Assembly: GCF_042663885.1 (NCBI RefSeq)
Contig: NZ_JBHSXV010000001.1
Direction: 5' to 3' (one strand)
Length of the DNA stretch: 64,000 nucleotides
From: Aquipuribacter hungaricus
GTDB lineage: Bacteria > Actinomycetota > Actinomycetes > Actinomycetales > JBBAYJ01
Below the pieces are notes generated by a model that saw nothing but the letters and a program-made list of their open reading frames with translations, was not told where the DNA came from and ran no database searches. Below are positions 41,943 to 50,956 of this stretch, in pieces. The translations under genes were made by a program, and so were the position numbers. Numbering within the stretch: the stretch's first letter is position 1; each line of letters starts with the position of its first letter.

Positions 41943-43178
41943 CTAGCCCGTGAGGCCTCGGGCGACCACGTCCGCCAGGAGCCGTCCGCGCAGCGTCGGG
42001 ACCACCCGGCCCGCGCGGGCGGCCCTGTCGTCCAGCAGGCCGTCGCCGACCATGACGGCCACCTCGGCACGCTGCTGGTCGGGCACGGCGGCCAGCGGGA
42101 GCCCCTCGACCAGCCGGCTGCGCAGCAGCACCTCCTCGACGGCACGCTCGGACGTCGTCAGGACCTCGCGGCCCTGGGCCGGGCTCAGGCCGGCGTGGAC
42201 GGCACGGGCCCAGGCCGACGGGTGCCGGACGTTCCACCACCGCACGCCGCCGACGTGGCTGTGCGCCCCGGGGCCGACGCCCCACCAGTCGTCGCCGCGC
42301 CAGTAGCCCAGGTTGTGCCGGCAGGCGTGCTCCGCCCCGCGGGCCCAGTTGCTCACCTCGTACCAGCCGAGGCCCGCCGCGCCGAGCACCTGGTCGGCGA
42401 CCTCGTACTTGTCGGCGAGGTCGTCGTCGTCGGGCAGCGCCAGCTCGCCGCGGCGGACCTGCACGGCCATCCGCGTGCCGGCCTCGACGACCAGGGCGTA
42501 CGCCGACACGTGGTCCGGCGCCAGCGCCACGGCCAGCTCGAGGCTCGCCCGCCAGTCCTCGAGGGACTCGCCGGGGGTGCCGTAGATCAGGTCGACGCTG
42601 ACGTCGAGGCCGGCCTCGCGCGCCCAGGCCACCACCTGCGGGACGCGGTCCGGGTCGTGCGTGCGGTCCAGCGTGGCCAGCACGTGCGGCACCGCGGACT
42701 GCACGCCGAGGCTCACCCGGGTGAGCCCGCCCTCGGCGAGGCGGTGCAGGTACTCCCGGTCGACGGAGTCCGGGTTGGCCTCGGTCGTCACCTCCGCGCC
42801 GTCGGCCAGGCCGACCGCCTCCTCGACCGCCCGCACCAGGCCGACGACGTCGGCGGCCGGCAGCAGCGTCGGGGTGCCGCCGCCCAGGAACACCGTCGAC
42901 GCCGGCCGGTCGGGCAGCCCGGCCGCGCCCAGCACGCGGCGGGCCAGGGCGAGCTCGTCGCGCACCCCCCGGGGGTAGCCGGCGCGGCTCGCCCCCGCCT
43001 CGGGTCCGAGCTCCTCGGCGGTGTAGGTGGTGAAGTCGCAGTAGCCGCAGCGCACCCGGCAGAAGGGGACGTGCACGTAGACCCCGAACCGGCGCCCGGC
43101 GGCGCCGTCGAGGACCTGGGGCGGCAGCGCGCCGTCCGCGGGGACGGGGCTCGTGCTCTCCGGCGCGGTACCGGGCAC
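41943..43178 (-). CDS. hemW: Radical SAM heme chaperone HemW
   Basis: A HemN-like radical SAM protein that carries heme. The CX3CX2C cluster C40-C44-C47 reads FCRVRCGYC, and GGGTPTLLP follows. The C-terminal HemN domain ends with a winged helix (DDRAARAGRVVPTLRG). The extra conserved Cys needed for coproporphyrinogen dehydrogenase chemistry is not seen, which supports HemW rather than HemN. The 411-residue length and the GTG start directly after the MOSC stop fit. lepA is two genes upstream. Confidence 0.93.
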   Translation of the reverse strand: MPGTAPESTSPVPADGALPPQVLDGAAGRRFGVYVHVPFCRVRCGYCDFTTYTAEELGPEAGASRAGYPRGVRDELALARRVLGAAGLPDRPASTVFLGGGTPTLLPAADVVGLVRAVEEAVGLADGAEVTTEANPDSVDREYLHRLAEGGLTRVSLGVQSAVPHVLATLDRTHDPDRVPQVVAWAREAGLDVSVDLIYGTPGESLEDWRASLELAVALAPDHVSAYALVVEAGTRMAVQVRRGELALPDDDDLADKYEVADQVLGAAGLGWYEVSNWARGAEHACRHNLGYWRGDDWWGVGPGAHSHVGGVRWWNVRHPSAWARAVHAGLSPAQGREVLTTSERAVEEVLLRSRLVEGLPLAAVPDQQRAEVAVMVGDGLLDDRAARAGRVVPTLRGRLLADVVARGLTG

Positions 43179-43853
43179 TCAGACCTGGCCCAGGGACCGC
43201 TCGAGGAACACGACGAGCGACGGCGCCAGGTGCTGCCCCTGCTCGCCGGCGGCCACCAGGGCGCGGGCGTCCTCGGGGTCGCGGTGCAGGAACCAGCGCC
43301 GCACGGTGACGCCGTGGGCGGGGACGTGCTCGACGACGACCTGGTCGCCGGCCCGCACCGTCCCCGGCACGAGGACCCGCAGGTAGGCGCCCACGCGGCC
43401 GGCCTCGCCGAAGCGACGGACCCACCGCTGCTGGCCGACGTGCCGGCCGAACGTCGCGCACGGCGTCCGCGGCTGCGTGACCTCCAGGACGGCGTCCTCG
43501 CCGACCCGCCACCGCTCGCCGAGCACGGCGTCGCTGGCCTGGACCCCGCGCAGGCGCAGGTTCTCGCCGAACCAGCCCTGGGGCACCTCGTGGCCGAGCT
43601 GCTCGCCCCACCACTCGGCGTCCTCGCTGGCGTAGGCGTACACGGCCTTGTCCGGCCCGCCGTGGTGGAGGTGGTCGGCGACGACGTCCCCGGCCACGCC
43701 CCCCGGCAGGAGCTCGACCGAGGCGACCGGCCGCTTGTCCACGCCGGTCCGGCCGATGATCCCGGGGTCGGGCTTGACGGCGTGGGTGACGCAGACGGCC
43801 TCGACGACGCCGGGACCGGACCGCGGGGTCGGGACCCCCGTGCCGCCGCTCAC
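43179..43853 (-). CDS. MOSC-domain protein (YiiM-like)
   Basis: A 224-residue protein of the MOSC family, which includes molybdenum-cofactor sulfurases and YiiM-type reductases of N-hydroxylated compounds. Motifs are VVADHLHHGGPDKAVYAYASED, WFGENLRLRG, and the conserved cysteine in TQPRTPCATFG. The start GTG overlaps the lepA stop. A later GTG (VVEAVCVTHAV) is possible and would drop 16 residues. The activity on molybdenum-linked substrates is inferred from family only. Confidence 0.88.
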   Translation of the reverse strand: MSGGTGVPTPRSGPGVVEAVCVTHAVKPDPGIIGRTGVDKRPVASVELLPGGVAGDVVADHLHHGGPDKAVYAYASEDAEWWGEQLGHEVPQGWFGENLRLRGVQASDAVLGERWRVGEDAVLEVTQPRTPCATFGRHVGQQRWVRRFGEAGRVGAYLRVLVPGTVRAGDQVVVEHVPAHGVTVRRWFLHRDPEDARALVAAGEQGQHLAPSLVVFLERSLGQV

Positions 43854-45709
43854 TTCTTCGCGTCCGCCTTGGCCTTGTCCCCCACCTCGGAGGACAGCGC
43901 GGCGATGAACGCCTCCTGCGGGACCTCGACGCGGCCGACCATCTTCATCCGCTTCTTGCCCTCCTTCTGCTTCTCCAGCAGCTTGCGCTTGCGGGAGATG
44001 TCGCCGCCGTAGCACTTGGCGAGGACGTCCTTGCGGATGGCGCGGATGGACTCCCGGGCGATGATCCGGCTGCCGATGGCCGCCTGGATCGGCACCTCGA
44101 ACTGCTGGCGCGGGATGAGCTCCTTGAGCCGCTCGGTCATCTTCACGCCGTAGGCGTACGCCTTGTCGCGGTGGACGATCGCGGAGAAGGCGTCGACGAC
44201 CTCGCCCTGCAGGAGCACGTCGACCTTGACCAGGTCGGCGGCCTGCTCGCCCGCCAGGTCGTAGTCCAGCGAGGCGTAGCCGCGGGTGCGGGACTTCAGG
44301 GCGTCGAAGAAGTCGAAGACGATCTCGGCCAGCGGCAGCGTGTAGCGGATCTCCACGCGCTCCTCGGACAGGTAGTCCATGCCCTGCAGGGTGCCGCGGC
44401 GGGTCTGCGCGAGCTCCATGATCGTCCCGATGTACTCGGCCGGGGTGATGATCGTCGCCTTGATGACCGGCTCGACGATCTCCTTGACCTTGCCGTGCGG
44501 GAACTCCGACGGGTTCATGACGACGATCTCCTTGCCGTCCTCCATGACGACCCGGTAGACGACGCTCGGCGCGGTGGAGATGAGGTCGAGGTTGAACTCG
44601 CGGCTCAGGCGCTCGGCGACGATCTCCAGGTGGAGCAGGCCGAGGAAGCCGATCCGGAAGCCGAAGCCCAGCGCGGCCGACGTCTCGGGCTCGTAGACCA
44701 GGGCGGCGTCGTTGAGCTTGAGCCGGTCCAGGGCGTCCCGCAGGTCTGGGTAGTCCCCGCCGTCGATGGGGAACAGGCCCGAGAAGACCATGGGCTTGGG
44801 GTCGGTGTACCCGCCCAGGGCGTCGGTCGCGCCGCGGACCGCACTGGTGACGGTGTCGCCGACCTTGGACTGCCGGACGTCCTTGACCCCGGTGATGAGG
44901 TAGCCGACCTCGCCCACGCCCAGGCCCTCGCTCGGCATCGGCTCCGGCGAGACCACGCCGATCTCGAGCAGGTCGTGGACCGCCCGGGTCGACATCATCT
45001 GGATCTTCTCGCGCGGGCTCAGCCGGCCGTCGACCACGCGGACGTAGGTGATGACGCCGCGGTAGGTGTCGTAGACCGAGTCGAAGATCATCGCGCGGGC
45101 GGGGCCGTCGGGGTCCCCGACCGGGGCCGGGACGCGCTCGACGATCCGGTCGAGCAGCTCCAGCACGCCGGCGCCGGTCTTGCCCGAGGTCCGCAGCACG
45201 TCCTCGGGCTCGCAGCCGACCAGGCCCGCGAGCTCCTCGGCGTACTTCTCGGGCTGGGCGGCGGGCAGGTCGATCTTGTTGAGGACAGGGATGATCTCCA
45301 GGTCGTTGCCCATGGCCATGTAGAGGTTGGCCAGGGTCTGCGCCTCGATGCCCTGGGCGGCGTCCACCAGCAGCACGGCGCCCTCGCACGCGGCCAGCGA
45401 GCGCGACACCTCGTAGGAGAAGTCGACGTGGCCAGGGGTGTCGATCATGTTGAGGGCGACCACCTCGTCGGCGACCTGCCACGGCATGCGCACGGCCTGG
45501 CTCTTGATGGTGATGCCGCGCTCGCGCTCGATGTCCATCCGGTCCAGGTACTGCGCCCGGGCCTGGCGTGCCTCCACGACACCGGTCAGCTGCAGCATCC
45601 GGTCCGCGAGCGTCGACTTGCCGTGGTCGATGTGCGCGATGATGCAGAAGTTCCGCAGCTGCGACGGGGGCGTCGCGGAGACGGGCAGCGGGACGGCGGG
45701 GATGGGCAC
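43850..45709 (-). CDS. lepA: Elongation factor 4 (LepA)
   Basis: A translational GTPase that remodels ribosomes during initiation or elongation stress. The G domain has AHIDHGKST (residues 25-33), DTPGHVDFSYEV and NKIDLP. EF-G-like domains II, III and V follow, and the unique C-terminal domain (AYAYGVKMTERLKELIPRQQ, GGDISRKRKLLEKQKEGKKR). The 619-residue length is normal. It starts at GTG with an added 18-residue lead. MOSC and hemW follow in a tight minus-strand unit. Confidence 0.97.
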   Translation of the reverse strand: MPIPAVPLPVSATPPSQLRNFCIIAHIDHGKSTLADRMLQLTGVVEARQARAQYLDRMDIERERGITIKSQAVRMPWQVADEVVALNMIDTPGHVDFSYEVSRSLAACEGAVLLVDAAQGIEAQTLANLYMAMGNDLEIIPVLNKIDLPAAQPEKYAEELAGLVGCEPEDVLRTSGKTGAGVLELLDRIVERVPAPVGDPDGPARAMIFDSVYDTYRGVITYVRVVDGRLSPREKIQMMSTRAVHDLLEIGVVSPEPMPSEGLGVGEVGYLITGVKDVRQSKVGDTVTSAVRGATDALGGYTDPKPMVFSGLFPIDGGDYPDLRDALDRLKLNDAALVYEPETSAALGFGFRIGFLGLLHLEIVAERLSREFNLDLISTAPSVVYRVVMEDGKEIVVMNPSEFPHGKVKEIVEPVIKATIITPAEYIGTIMELAQTRRGTLQGMDYLSEERVEIRYTLPLAEIVFDFFDALKSRTRGYASLDYDLAGEQAADLVKVDVLLQGEVVDAFSAIVHRDKAYAYGVKMTERLKELIPRQQFEVPIQAAIGSRIIARESIRAIRKDVLAKCYGGDISRKRKLLEKQKEGKKRMKMVGRVEVPQEAFIAALSSEVGDKAKADAKK

Positions 45710-45752
45710 GGGTCCGAGTTTCCCACGCCCGCCGCCCGGCGGGTGCCGCGCC

Positions 45753-46706
45753 TCAGCGCTGCCGGGTGAGCTCCACGCGCACGTCCATCCGGGAGCCCGC
45801 GCCGCCGGAGATGACGCCGCGGAAGGGCGGGACGTCGCCGTAGTCGCGCCCGGTGGCGACGACCACGTGGTCCAGGCCCGCGCCCCGGTCGTTGGTGGGG
45901 TCGAAGCCGAACCACTCCCCCACCCACCACTCCAGCCAGGCGTGGCTCTGCCCGGTGACCGTGCGGCCGACCTCGGCGCCGGCCTGCGGGTGGAGGTAGC
46001 CGGAGACGTAGCGCGCGGGCACGCCGAGCCCGCGCAGCGCGCCGAGGGCGATGTGGACGAAGTCCTGGCAGACCCCGCGACCCTCCACCCACGCCTCCTC
46101 CGCCGAGGTGTGCACGCCGGTGACGCCCGGGACGTACTGCATGTGCCCGCCGACCCAGGAGCTCACGGCGAGCGCGGCCTCGTGCGGGTCGAACCCGGCG
46201 GCCACCTCGCGGCTGGCCTCGACGAGCTCGGCGCCGAGCCGGGTGACCGGGCGGGGCGCGAGCCACTCGACGTGGGCGTCGCGGACGTCGGCGGCGGCCA
46301 GCTCCTGCCAGCCGAGCCGGACGGACGGCTCGGCGGCGGGCTGCTCGACCTCCACGAGGCTGGTGGAGACGACCTCCAGCCGGGTGTGCGCGAGCTGGGT
46401 GTCGAAGGCGAGCACCTGCGTGCCCCAGTAGTCGCGGTAGCGGAACGTCGCGGCCCGGGGGGTCACCTCGATCCGTGCCTCCAGCGCCGTCTGGCCCGGC
46501 ACGGTGACCGGGGTCATCCGCACCTCGTTGTAGGAGGTGCGGACCGGCCGGTCGTAGTCGATGGCCGTGGTGTGGACGACCCGCAGCCGGCTCACCGGCC
46601 CGCGGCCCCGCCGCTGCTCCGGCGCCACCGCCCCGGGACCGCTGGTGCGCTGCTGCTGTCCCTGCGCCCCGCCCTGGCCCTGGGACTGGCTCTGCTGCTG
46701 GCTCAT
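45753..46706 (-). CDS. Transglutaminase-like cysteine peptidase
   Basis: A 317-residue protein. The first 35 residues are Gln/Ser/Gly-rich (QQQSQSQGQGGAQGQQQR), then a bacterial transglutaminase N-terminal beta domain (TTAIDYDRPVRTSYNEVRMTP) and the core with the triad C in EGRGVCQDFVH, H in SHAWLEWWVG and D in FGFDPTN. The family forms a conserved trio with alpha-E and ATP-grasp proteins and may remodel peptide links. The ATG overlaps the alpha-E stop (ATGA). The sequence is intact, although the ATP-grasp partner is shifted. Confidence 0.92.
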   Translation of the reverse strand: MSQQQSQSQGQGGAQGQQQRTSGPGAVAPEQRRGRGPVSRLRVVHTTAIDYDRPVRTSYNEVRMTPVTVPGQTALEARIEVTPRAATFRYRDYWGTQVLAFDTQLAHTRLEVVSTSLVEVEQPAAEPSVRLGWQELAAADVRDAHVEWLAPRPVTRLGAELVEASREVAAGFDPHEAALAVSSWVGGHMQYVPGVTGVHTSAEEAWVEGRGVCQDFVHIALGALRGLGVPARYVSGYLHPQAGAEVGRTVTGQSHAWLEWWVGEWFGFDPTNDRGAGLDHVVVATGRDYGDVPPFRGVISGGAGSRMDVRVELTRQR

Positions 46707-47641
46707 ATCGCCTCCGGCACCCACTCGGTGCCGGTGCCCTTGGGGAAGTACCGGCGGCTGACGGCGTCGGAGACCTTGGAGGCGGTCTGCTGCACCTGCT
46801 CCATCTCCGCCACGAGGGCGTCCATGAGCTCCGCGGGGCTGCGGAACTCCATCTGGCTGCGGGTCCAGGCCAGGCGGCGGCGGGCGTCGTCGGCGTACCC
46901 GACCCGCCCGGCGTCAGGCTCCAGCTGCTCCAGGCAGCGCTCGGCGGTGTGGAGGGCGTTGACGACCGAGCGGGGGAACAGCCGGTCCAGCAGGAGGAAC
47001 TCCGCGGCCTGGGCGTCGGAGCGGCCGCCGGAGCGCCCGCCCCGGTAGGTGCGCAGGAACGCCTCGTACGCCCCGCAGCTGTGCAGCACCGTCTGCCACG
47101 ACGGCCCCGCCTCCAGCACCGTGGTCGCCAGGAGCCGCGCGGTCATGTCGGTGCGCTCGAGGCTGCGGCCCAGGACGAGGAACTGGTACCCGGCGTCGCG
47201 GGACATGGTGGAGTCCGCGATCCCCGTGACGACGGCGGCGCGCTCCCGGACCCAGCTGGCGAACCGGTGCGCCGAGGCGGCCCGGACGCGGGTGGGGATG
47301 GCGTAGTACGTGGTGTTGAGCGCCTCCCACATCTCGCTGGAGACGACCTCGCGGGCGCGGCGGGCGTTCTCGCGCGCCGCCGCCAGCGAACCGGCGATCG
47401 ACGTCGGGCTCACCGGGTCGTAGGCGAGGACGTCGAGCAGGGTCCGGCGGGTGACCGGGCCCTCGGGGACGCCGGAGGAGGCGCCCATGACAGCCAGCAG
47501 CGACGAGCACGCGTCGGCCTCGTCGAGCCACGGGTCCTCGAGCATGCGCTGGACCTGGGCGTCGACGATGCGGGCGGTGTCGTCGGCGCGCTCGACGTAG
47601 CGGCCGATCCAGAACAGCGACTCCGCGATGCGGCTGAGCAT
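46703..47641 (-). CDS. Alpha-E domain protein
   Basis: A 312-residue all-helical protein of the alpha-E family. The start MLSRIAESLFWIGRYVERAD is typical, and a second similar unit occurs near YQFLVLGRSLERTDMTARLL. It has no catalytic motif. It is nearly always encoded between a circularly permuted ATP-grasp protein and a transglutaminase, as here, and probably assists them. The ATG overlaps the last base of the ATP-grasp stop (TGATG), and the stop overlaps the transglutaminase ATG. Confidence 0.9.
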   Translation of the reverse strand: MLSRIAESLFWIGRYVERADDTARIVDAQVQRMLEDPWLDEADACSSLLAVMGASSGVPEGPVTRRTLLDVLAYDPVSPTSIAGSLAAARENARRAREVVSSEMWEALNTTYYAIPTRVRAASAHRFASWVRERAAVVTGIADSTMSRDAGYQFLVLGRSLERTDMTARLLATTVLEAGPSWQTVLHSCGAYEAFLRTYRGGRSGGRSDAQAAEFLLLDRLFPRSVVNALHTAERCLEQLEPDAGRVGYADDARRRLAWTRSQMEFRSPAELMDALVAEMEQVQQTASKVSDAVSRRYFPKGTGTEWVPEAI

Positions 47642-49319
47642 CAGGGCCTCCCCCCGCCGGCCGGGCCGTGCTGCTCGTGCTGCTGCCCGTGGTGCTGCGC
47701 GTGGTGCTGCTCGTGCTCGTGGTGCTGCTGCTGCTGCTCCTGCTGGGCCTTGCGCCCGGAGCCCGCGGGACCGGCGTCCGGCGGGGACGACGGCACCAGC
47801 TGGACCTCGGTGCTCGCCCGGCCCGACGCGACCTCGGTGCTCTCGCGCCCGGCGCGGTCGGAGACCACCCACGTGTCCTTGGAGCCGCCGCCCTGGCTGG
47901 AGTTGACGACGAGCGTCGCCTCGCCGAGCGCGACCCGGGTGAGCCCGCCCGGCAGCACCCACACGTCCTCGCCGTCGTGGACGGCGAACGGGCGCAGGTC
48001 GACGTGGCGCGGCGCGAGTCCTCGCCGACCAGGGTCGGGACCGTCGACAGCGCGACCACCGGCTGCGCGATCCAGCCCCGCGGGTCGGCCCTGAGCCGCT
48101 CCCGCAGCGCGTCCAGCTGGGGCCGGGAGGCCTGAGGGCCGATGACGATGCCCTTGCCGCCGGAGCCGTCGACCGGCTTGACGACGAGCTCGTCGAGGCG
48201 GTCGAGGACCTCCTGCAGGTGGTCGGGCTCCTCGCAGCGCCAGGTGTCGACGTTGGCGAGCACGGGCTCCTCGCCCAGGTAGTAGCGGGTGAGGTCGGGC
48301 AGGTACGTGTAGACGAGCTTGTCGTCGGCGACGCCGTTGCCGACCGCGTTGGCGATGGTCACGCTGCCCGCGCGGGCGGCGTTGAGCAGGCCCGCGCAGC
48401 CGAGCATGGAGTCGCTGCGGAACTGCATGGGGTCGAGGTACTCGTCGTCGACGCGGCGGTAGACGACGTCCACGCGCCGCTCGCCCTCGGTCGTGAGCAT
48501 CCGCACCCGGTTGCCCGAGCAGACCAGGTCGCGGCCCTCGACGAGCTCCACGCCCATCGAGCGGGCCAGCAGCGCGTGCTCGAAGTAGGCGCTGTTGTAG
48601 ACGCCCGGGGTGAGGACGACGACGGTCGGGTCGTCGACGCCGGCGGGCGCCGCGGTCTGCAGGGCGGCGAGCAGCCGCTCCGGGTAGTCCGACACCGGCC
48701 GCACCCGCATGGAGGCGAACAGGTCCGGGAACGCCTGCGTCATGGCGCGGCGGTTCTCCAGCACGTAGGAGACCCCGCTGGGCACCCGGACGTTGTCCTC
48801 CAGCACCCGGAAGCGCCCCTGCTCGTCGCGGACCAGGTCGATGCCGGAGACGTGGACGCGCACCCCGTTGGCCGGCTCGACGCCCGCGGCCTCGCGGTGG
48901 AAGTGGCTGCTGGACGTGACGACGTGGCGGGGGATGACGCGGTCGGCGACGGCGTGCATCGGGCCGTAGACGTCGGCGAGGAAGCGCTCGAGCACCCGCA
49001 CCCGCTGGCGCACGCCGCGCTCGACCTCGGCCCACTCCGCCGCCGCGATGACCCGGGGGACGACGTCGATGGGGAACGGCCGCTCCTCCCCCGCGAGGTC
49101 GAAGGTGACGCCGCGGTCGAGGAAGGTCGCCGCCAGGGAGTCCGAGCGGGAGCGCAGGTCGTCCGGCGACATCGCCGCCATCGCCCGGTGGACGGCGCGG
49201 GCGGGCACCCGCACGCCGCCGTCCGGCTGCACCATCTCGTCCCACGCCGCACCGGCCGTCGGCTTGTCCGGGTAGCCGTCGAAGACTCCGCCGGTCGCCT
49301 GCGCGGGGGCCTCCTGCAT
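47641..49319 (-). pseudogene. Circularly permuted ATP-grasp protein, one-base frameshift
   Basis: The first frame (ATG at 49319) carries the family core: GGVRVPARAVHRAM, SSSHFHREAAGVEPANGVRV, LVVKPVDGSGGKGIVIGPQA, WIAQPVVALSTVPTLVGED. Near 48020 it shifts. The second frame then gives the expected continuation APRHVDLRPFAVHDGEDVWV, LPGGLTRVALGEATLVVNSS and QGGGSKDTWVV. A lost C in GACCTC would explain it. The tail is unusual: about 30 residues of Gln/His (QQEQQQQHHEHEQHH). If the shift is real the trio has lost its ligase-like enzyme. Confidence 0.85.
47668..47745. repeat. Low-complexity CTG/GTG tract encoding the Gln/His tail
   Basis: A run of CTGCTGCTCGTG-like triplets read on the minus strand as Gln, His and Glu codons. 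Triplet repeats of this kind are prone to slippage. It forms the C-terminal tail of the ATP-grasp gene. Confidence 0.75.
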
Positions 49320-49529
49320 GGCAGGGACCCTAGTGGCGCCGCACCCGGGCACGCCCGGGCGAGAGGGCGCCGTCCCGGGGACCGCGTCGCATTTCCGCAG
49401 GGAGGGCCCGGTGACGTATCGTCGGGGGTTGGCCGTCCCGCAGGTTCGGCGCAGCTGTCCCGCAGCCTTTGACCAGCACCCCGCGTCGCACGCAGCGACG
49501 CGCCGCAGACGAGCACGGAGAATCTACGC

Positions 49530-49790
49530 GTGGCGAACATCAAGTCCCAGATCAAGCGCAACCGGACCAACGAGAAGGCGCGCCTGCGCAACAAGGCGGC
49601 CAAGTCCGAGCTGCGCACCCTCGTGCGCCAGTTCCGCGAGGCCGCCGCCTCCGGCGACAAGGACGCGACCACCGAGGCGCTGCGCAAGGCGACCCGCGGG
49701 CTGGACAAGGCCGCCTCCAAGGGCGTCATCCACAAGAACCAGGCCGCGAACCGCAAGTCCTCCCTCGCCACCGCGGCCGCCTCGCTCTGA
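49530..49790 (+). CDS. rpsT: 30S ribosomal protein S20
   Basis: An 86-residue basic helical protein that binds 16S rRNA early in 30S assembly. The sequence begins VANIKSQIKRNRTNEKARLR and ends with HKNQAANRKSSLA, both typical. The GTG start has GGAG nine bases upstream. TATCGT (49417-49422) in the 210-base gap before it may be the -10. Apart from that, I see no gene in 49320-49529. It is divergent from the ATP-grasp gene and convergent with holA. Confidence 0.97.
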   Translation: MANIKSQIKRNRTNEKARLRNKAAKSELRTLVRQFREAAASGDKDATTEALRKATRGLDKAASKGVIHKNQAANRKSSLATAAASL

Positions 49791-49837
49791 GGCCCCCGCC
49801 CGCAGCTGCTGCGGGCACGGTCGGGCTGCACGGCACC

Positions 49838-49866
49838 AGGACCCTCGAGCGCTGCTCGGGGGTCCT
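49838..49866. terminator. Terminator between rpsT and holA
   Basis: AGGACCCTCGAGC pairs with GCTCGGGGGTCCT (one mismatch) around a 3-base loop, followed by TTGTCGT. It lies between the convergent rpsT and holA ends. A second palindrome, CCCGCAGCTGCTGCGGG, stands just after rpsT. Confidence 0.7.
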
Positions 49867-49902
49867 TGTCGTGTCGCTGCCGAGGGGCACCCGTGAGGTG
49901 CG

Positions 49903-50952
49903 TCAGCCCCTGCCGGTGCGGGCGTCGGTGACGGCGACGACCGCCCGCTCCAGGGCGTAGGCGGCGGCCACCCCCGGCACCTCGCCCTTGACGGCCGCGT
50001 CCGCGTCGGCGACCGCGACGACCGCGCGGCCGAGCCCGCGCGGGTCCCAGCCCTGCAGGTCCCGTCGCGCCCGGTCGATCTGCCACGGCGCCATCGACAG
50101 CTCCTTGGCCAGCGCCGCGGACGGCCCCCGACCCGCCCCGGCGACCTTGGCCATCCCGCGCAGCTTCATGCCGAGCGCCCCCACGACGAGGACCGGCTCG
50201 ACGCGCTGGGACAGGGCGTGCCGCAGCAGCGACAGCGCCTCGCCCGCGTCCCCGGCGATCGCAGCGTCCGCGATGTCGAAGCCGCGCGCCTCGCGGCGAC
50301 CGCCGACCAGCGCCCGGACGTCGTCGACCCCGATGGCGCCGGTGACGACCGTGTCCGCGAGCTGGCCGCTGACGGCGAGCATCTCGGCCAGGTCGCCGCC
50401 GAGGGCCTCGACGAGCACCTGCACGGCGTCGGGGTCGGCACGCCGACCGGACGCCCGCAGCCGGGCGGTGACCAGCTCGGCGCGCTCCCGCTCGCCGGTG
50501 ACGGGGGCGCAGGTGACCCGGACGGCGCCCGGCACGGCCTCGAGCGCGGCGAGCACCGCCCTGCCGCCGTTGCCGCCCGCGTGGCGGCCGATGACGACGA
50601 GCTCCTCGTCCGGCTGCGCGGCGAGCTCGGCCGCCACGGCGGTGACCTCGTCGGAGTACGACCCGGACGCGGCCTCGAGACCGTCGAGGACGACGAGGCG
50701 CCCCCCGCCGAACAGCGACGGCGCCACGGCGGCGCTGACGTCCCCGACGGTGTGGCGCTGGGGCCCGAGCTCGTGCCGCTCGACGTCGGGCTGGGCTTCC
50801 CGCACCTGGGTGAGCAGGCGGCGCATGGCGATGTCGGCCAGGGCCTGCTCGGTGCCGACGAGCAGGACCACCGGTGCGGGGGCGACCTCGAAGGGCGTCG
50901 GCCCGGCGGGTGCGGGCGCGCGCCCCCGGGACGTGCTGCGCTTGGTGACCAC
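49903..50952 (-). CDS. holA: DNA polymerase III subunit delta
   Basis: A clamp-loader subunit that opens the sliding clamp. The family pattern is visible: VVLLVGTEQALADIAMRRLL, FGGGRLVVLDGLEA, EELVVIGRHAGG, then the helical C-terminal part with GFDIADAAIAGDAGEALSLL. The 349-residue length is normal and the first 30 residues are a basic extra. The GTG at 50952 lies four bases after the comEC stop, which suggests one unit comEA-comEC-holA, the common actinobacterial order. Confidence 0.92.
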   Translation of the reverse strand: MVTKRSTSRGRAPAPAGPTPFEVAPAPVVLLVGTEQALADIAMRRLLTQVREAQPDVERHELGPQRHTVGDVSAAVAPSLFGGGRLVVLDGLEAASGSYSDEVTAVAAELAAQPDEELVVIGRHAGGNGGRAVLAALEAVPGAVRVTCAPVTGERERAELVTARLRASGRRADPDAVQVLVEALGGDLAEMLAVSGQLADTVVTGAIGVDDVRALVGGRREARGFDIADAAIAGDAGEALSLLRHALSQRVEPVLVVGALGMKLRGMAKVAGAGRGPSAALAKELSMAPWQIDRARRDLQGWDPRGLGRAVVAVADADAAVKGEVPGVAAAYALERAVVAVTDARTGRG

Positions 50953-50956
50953 CGCG

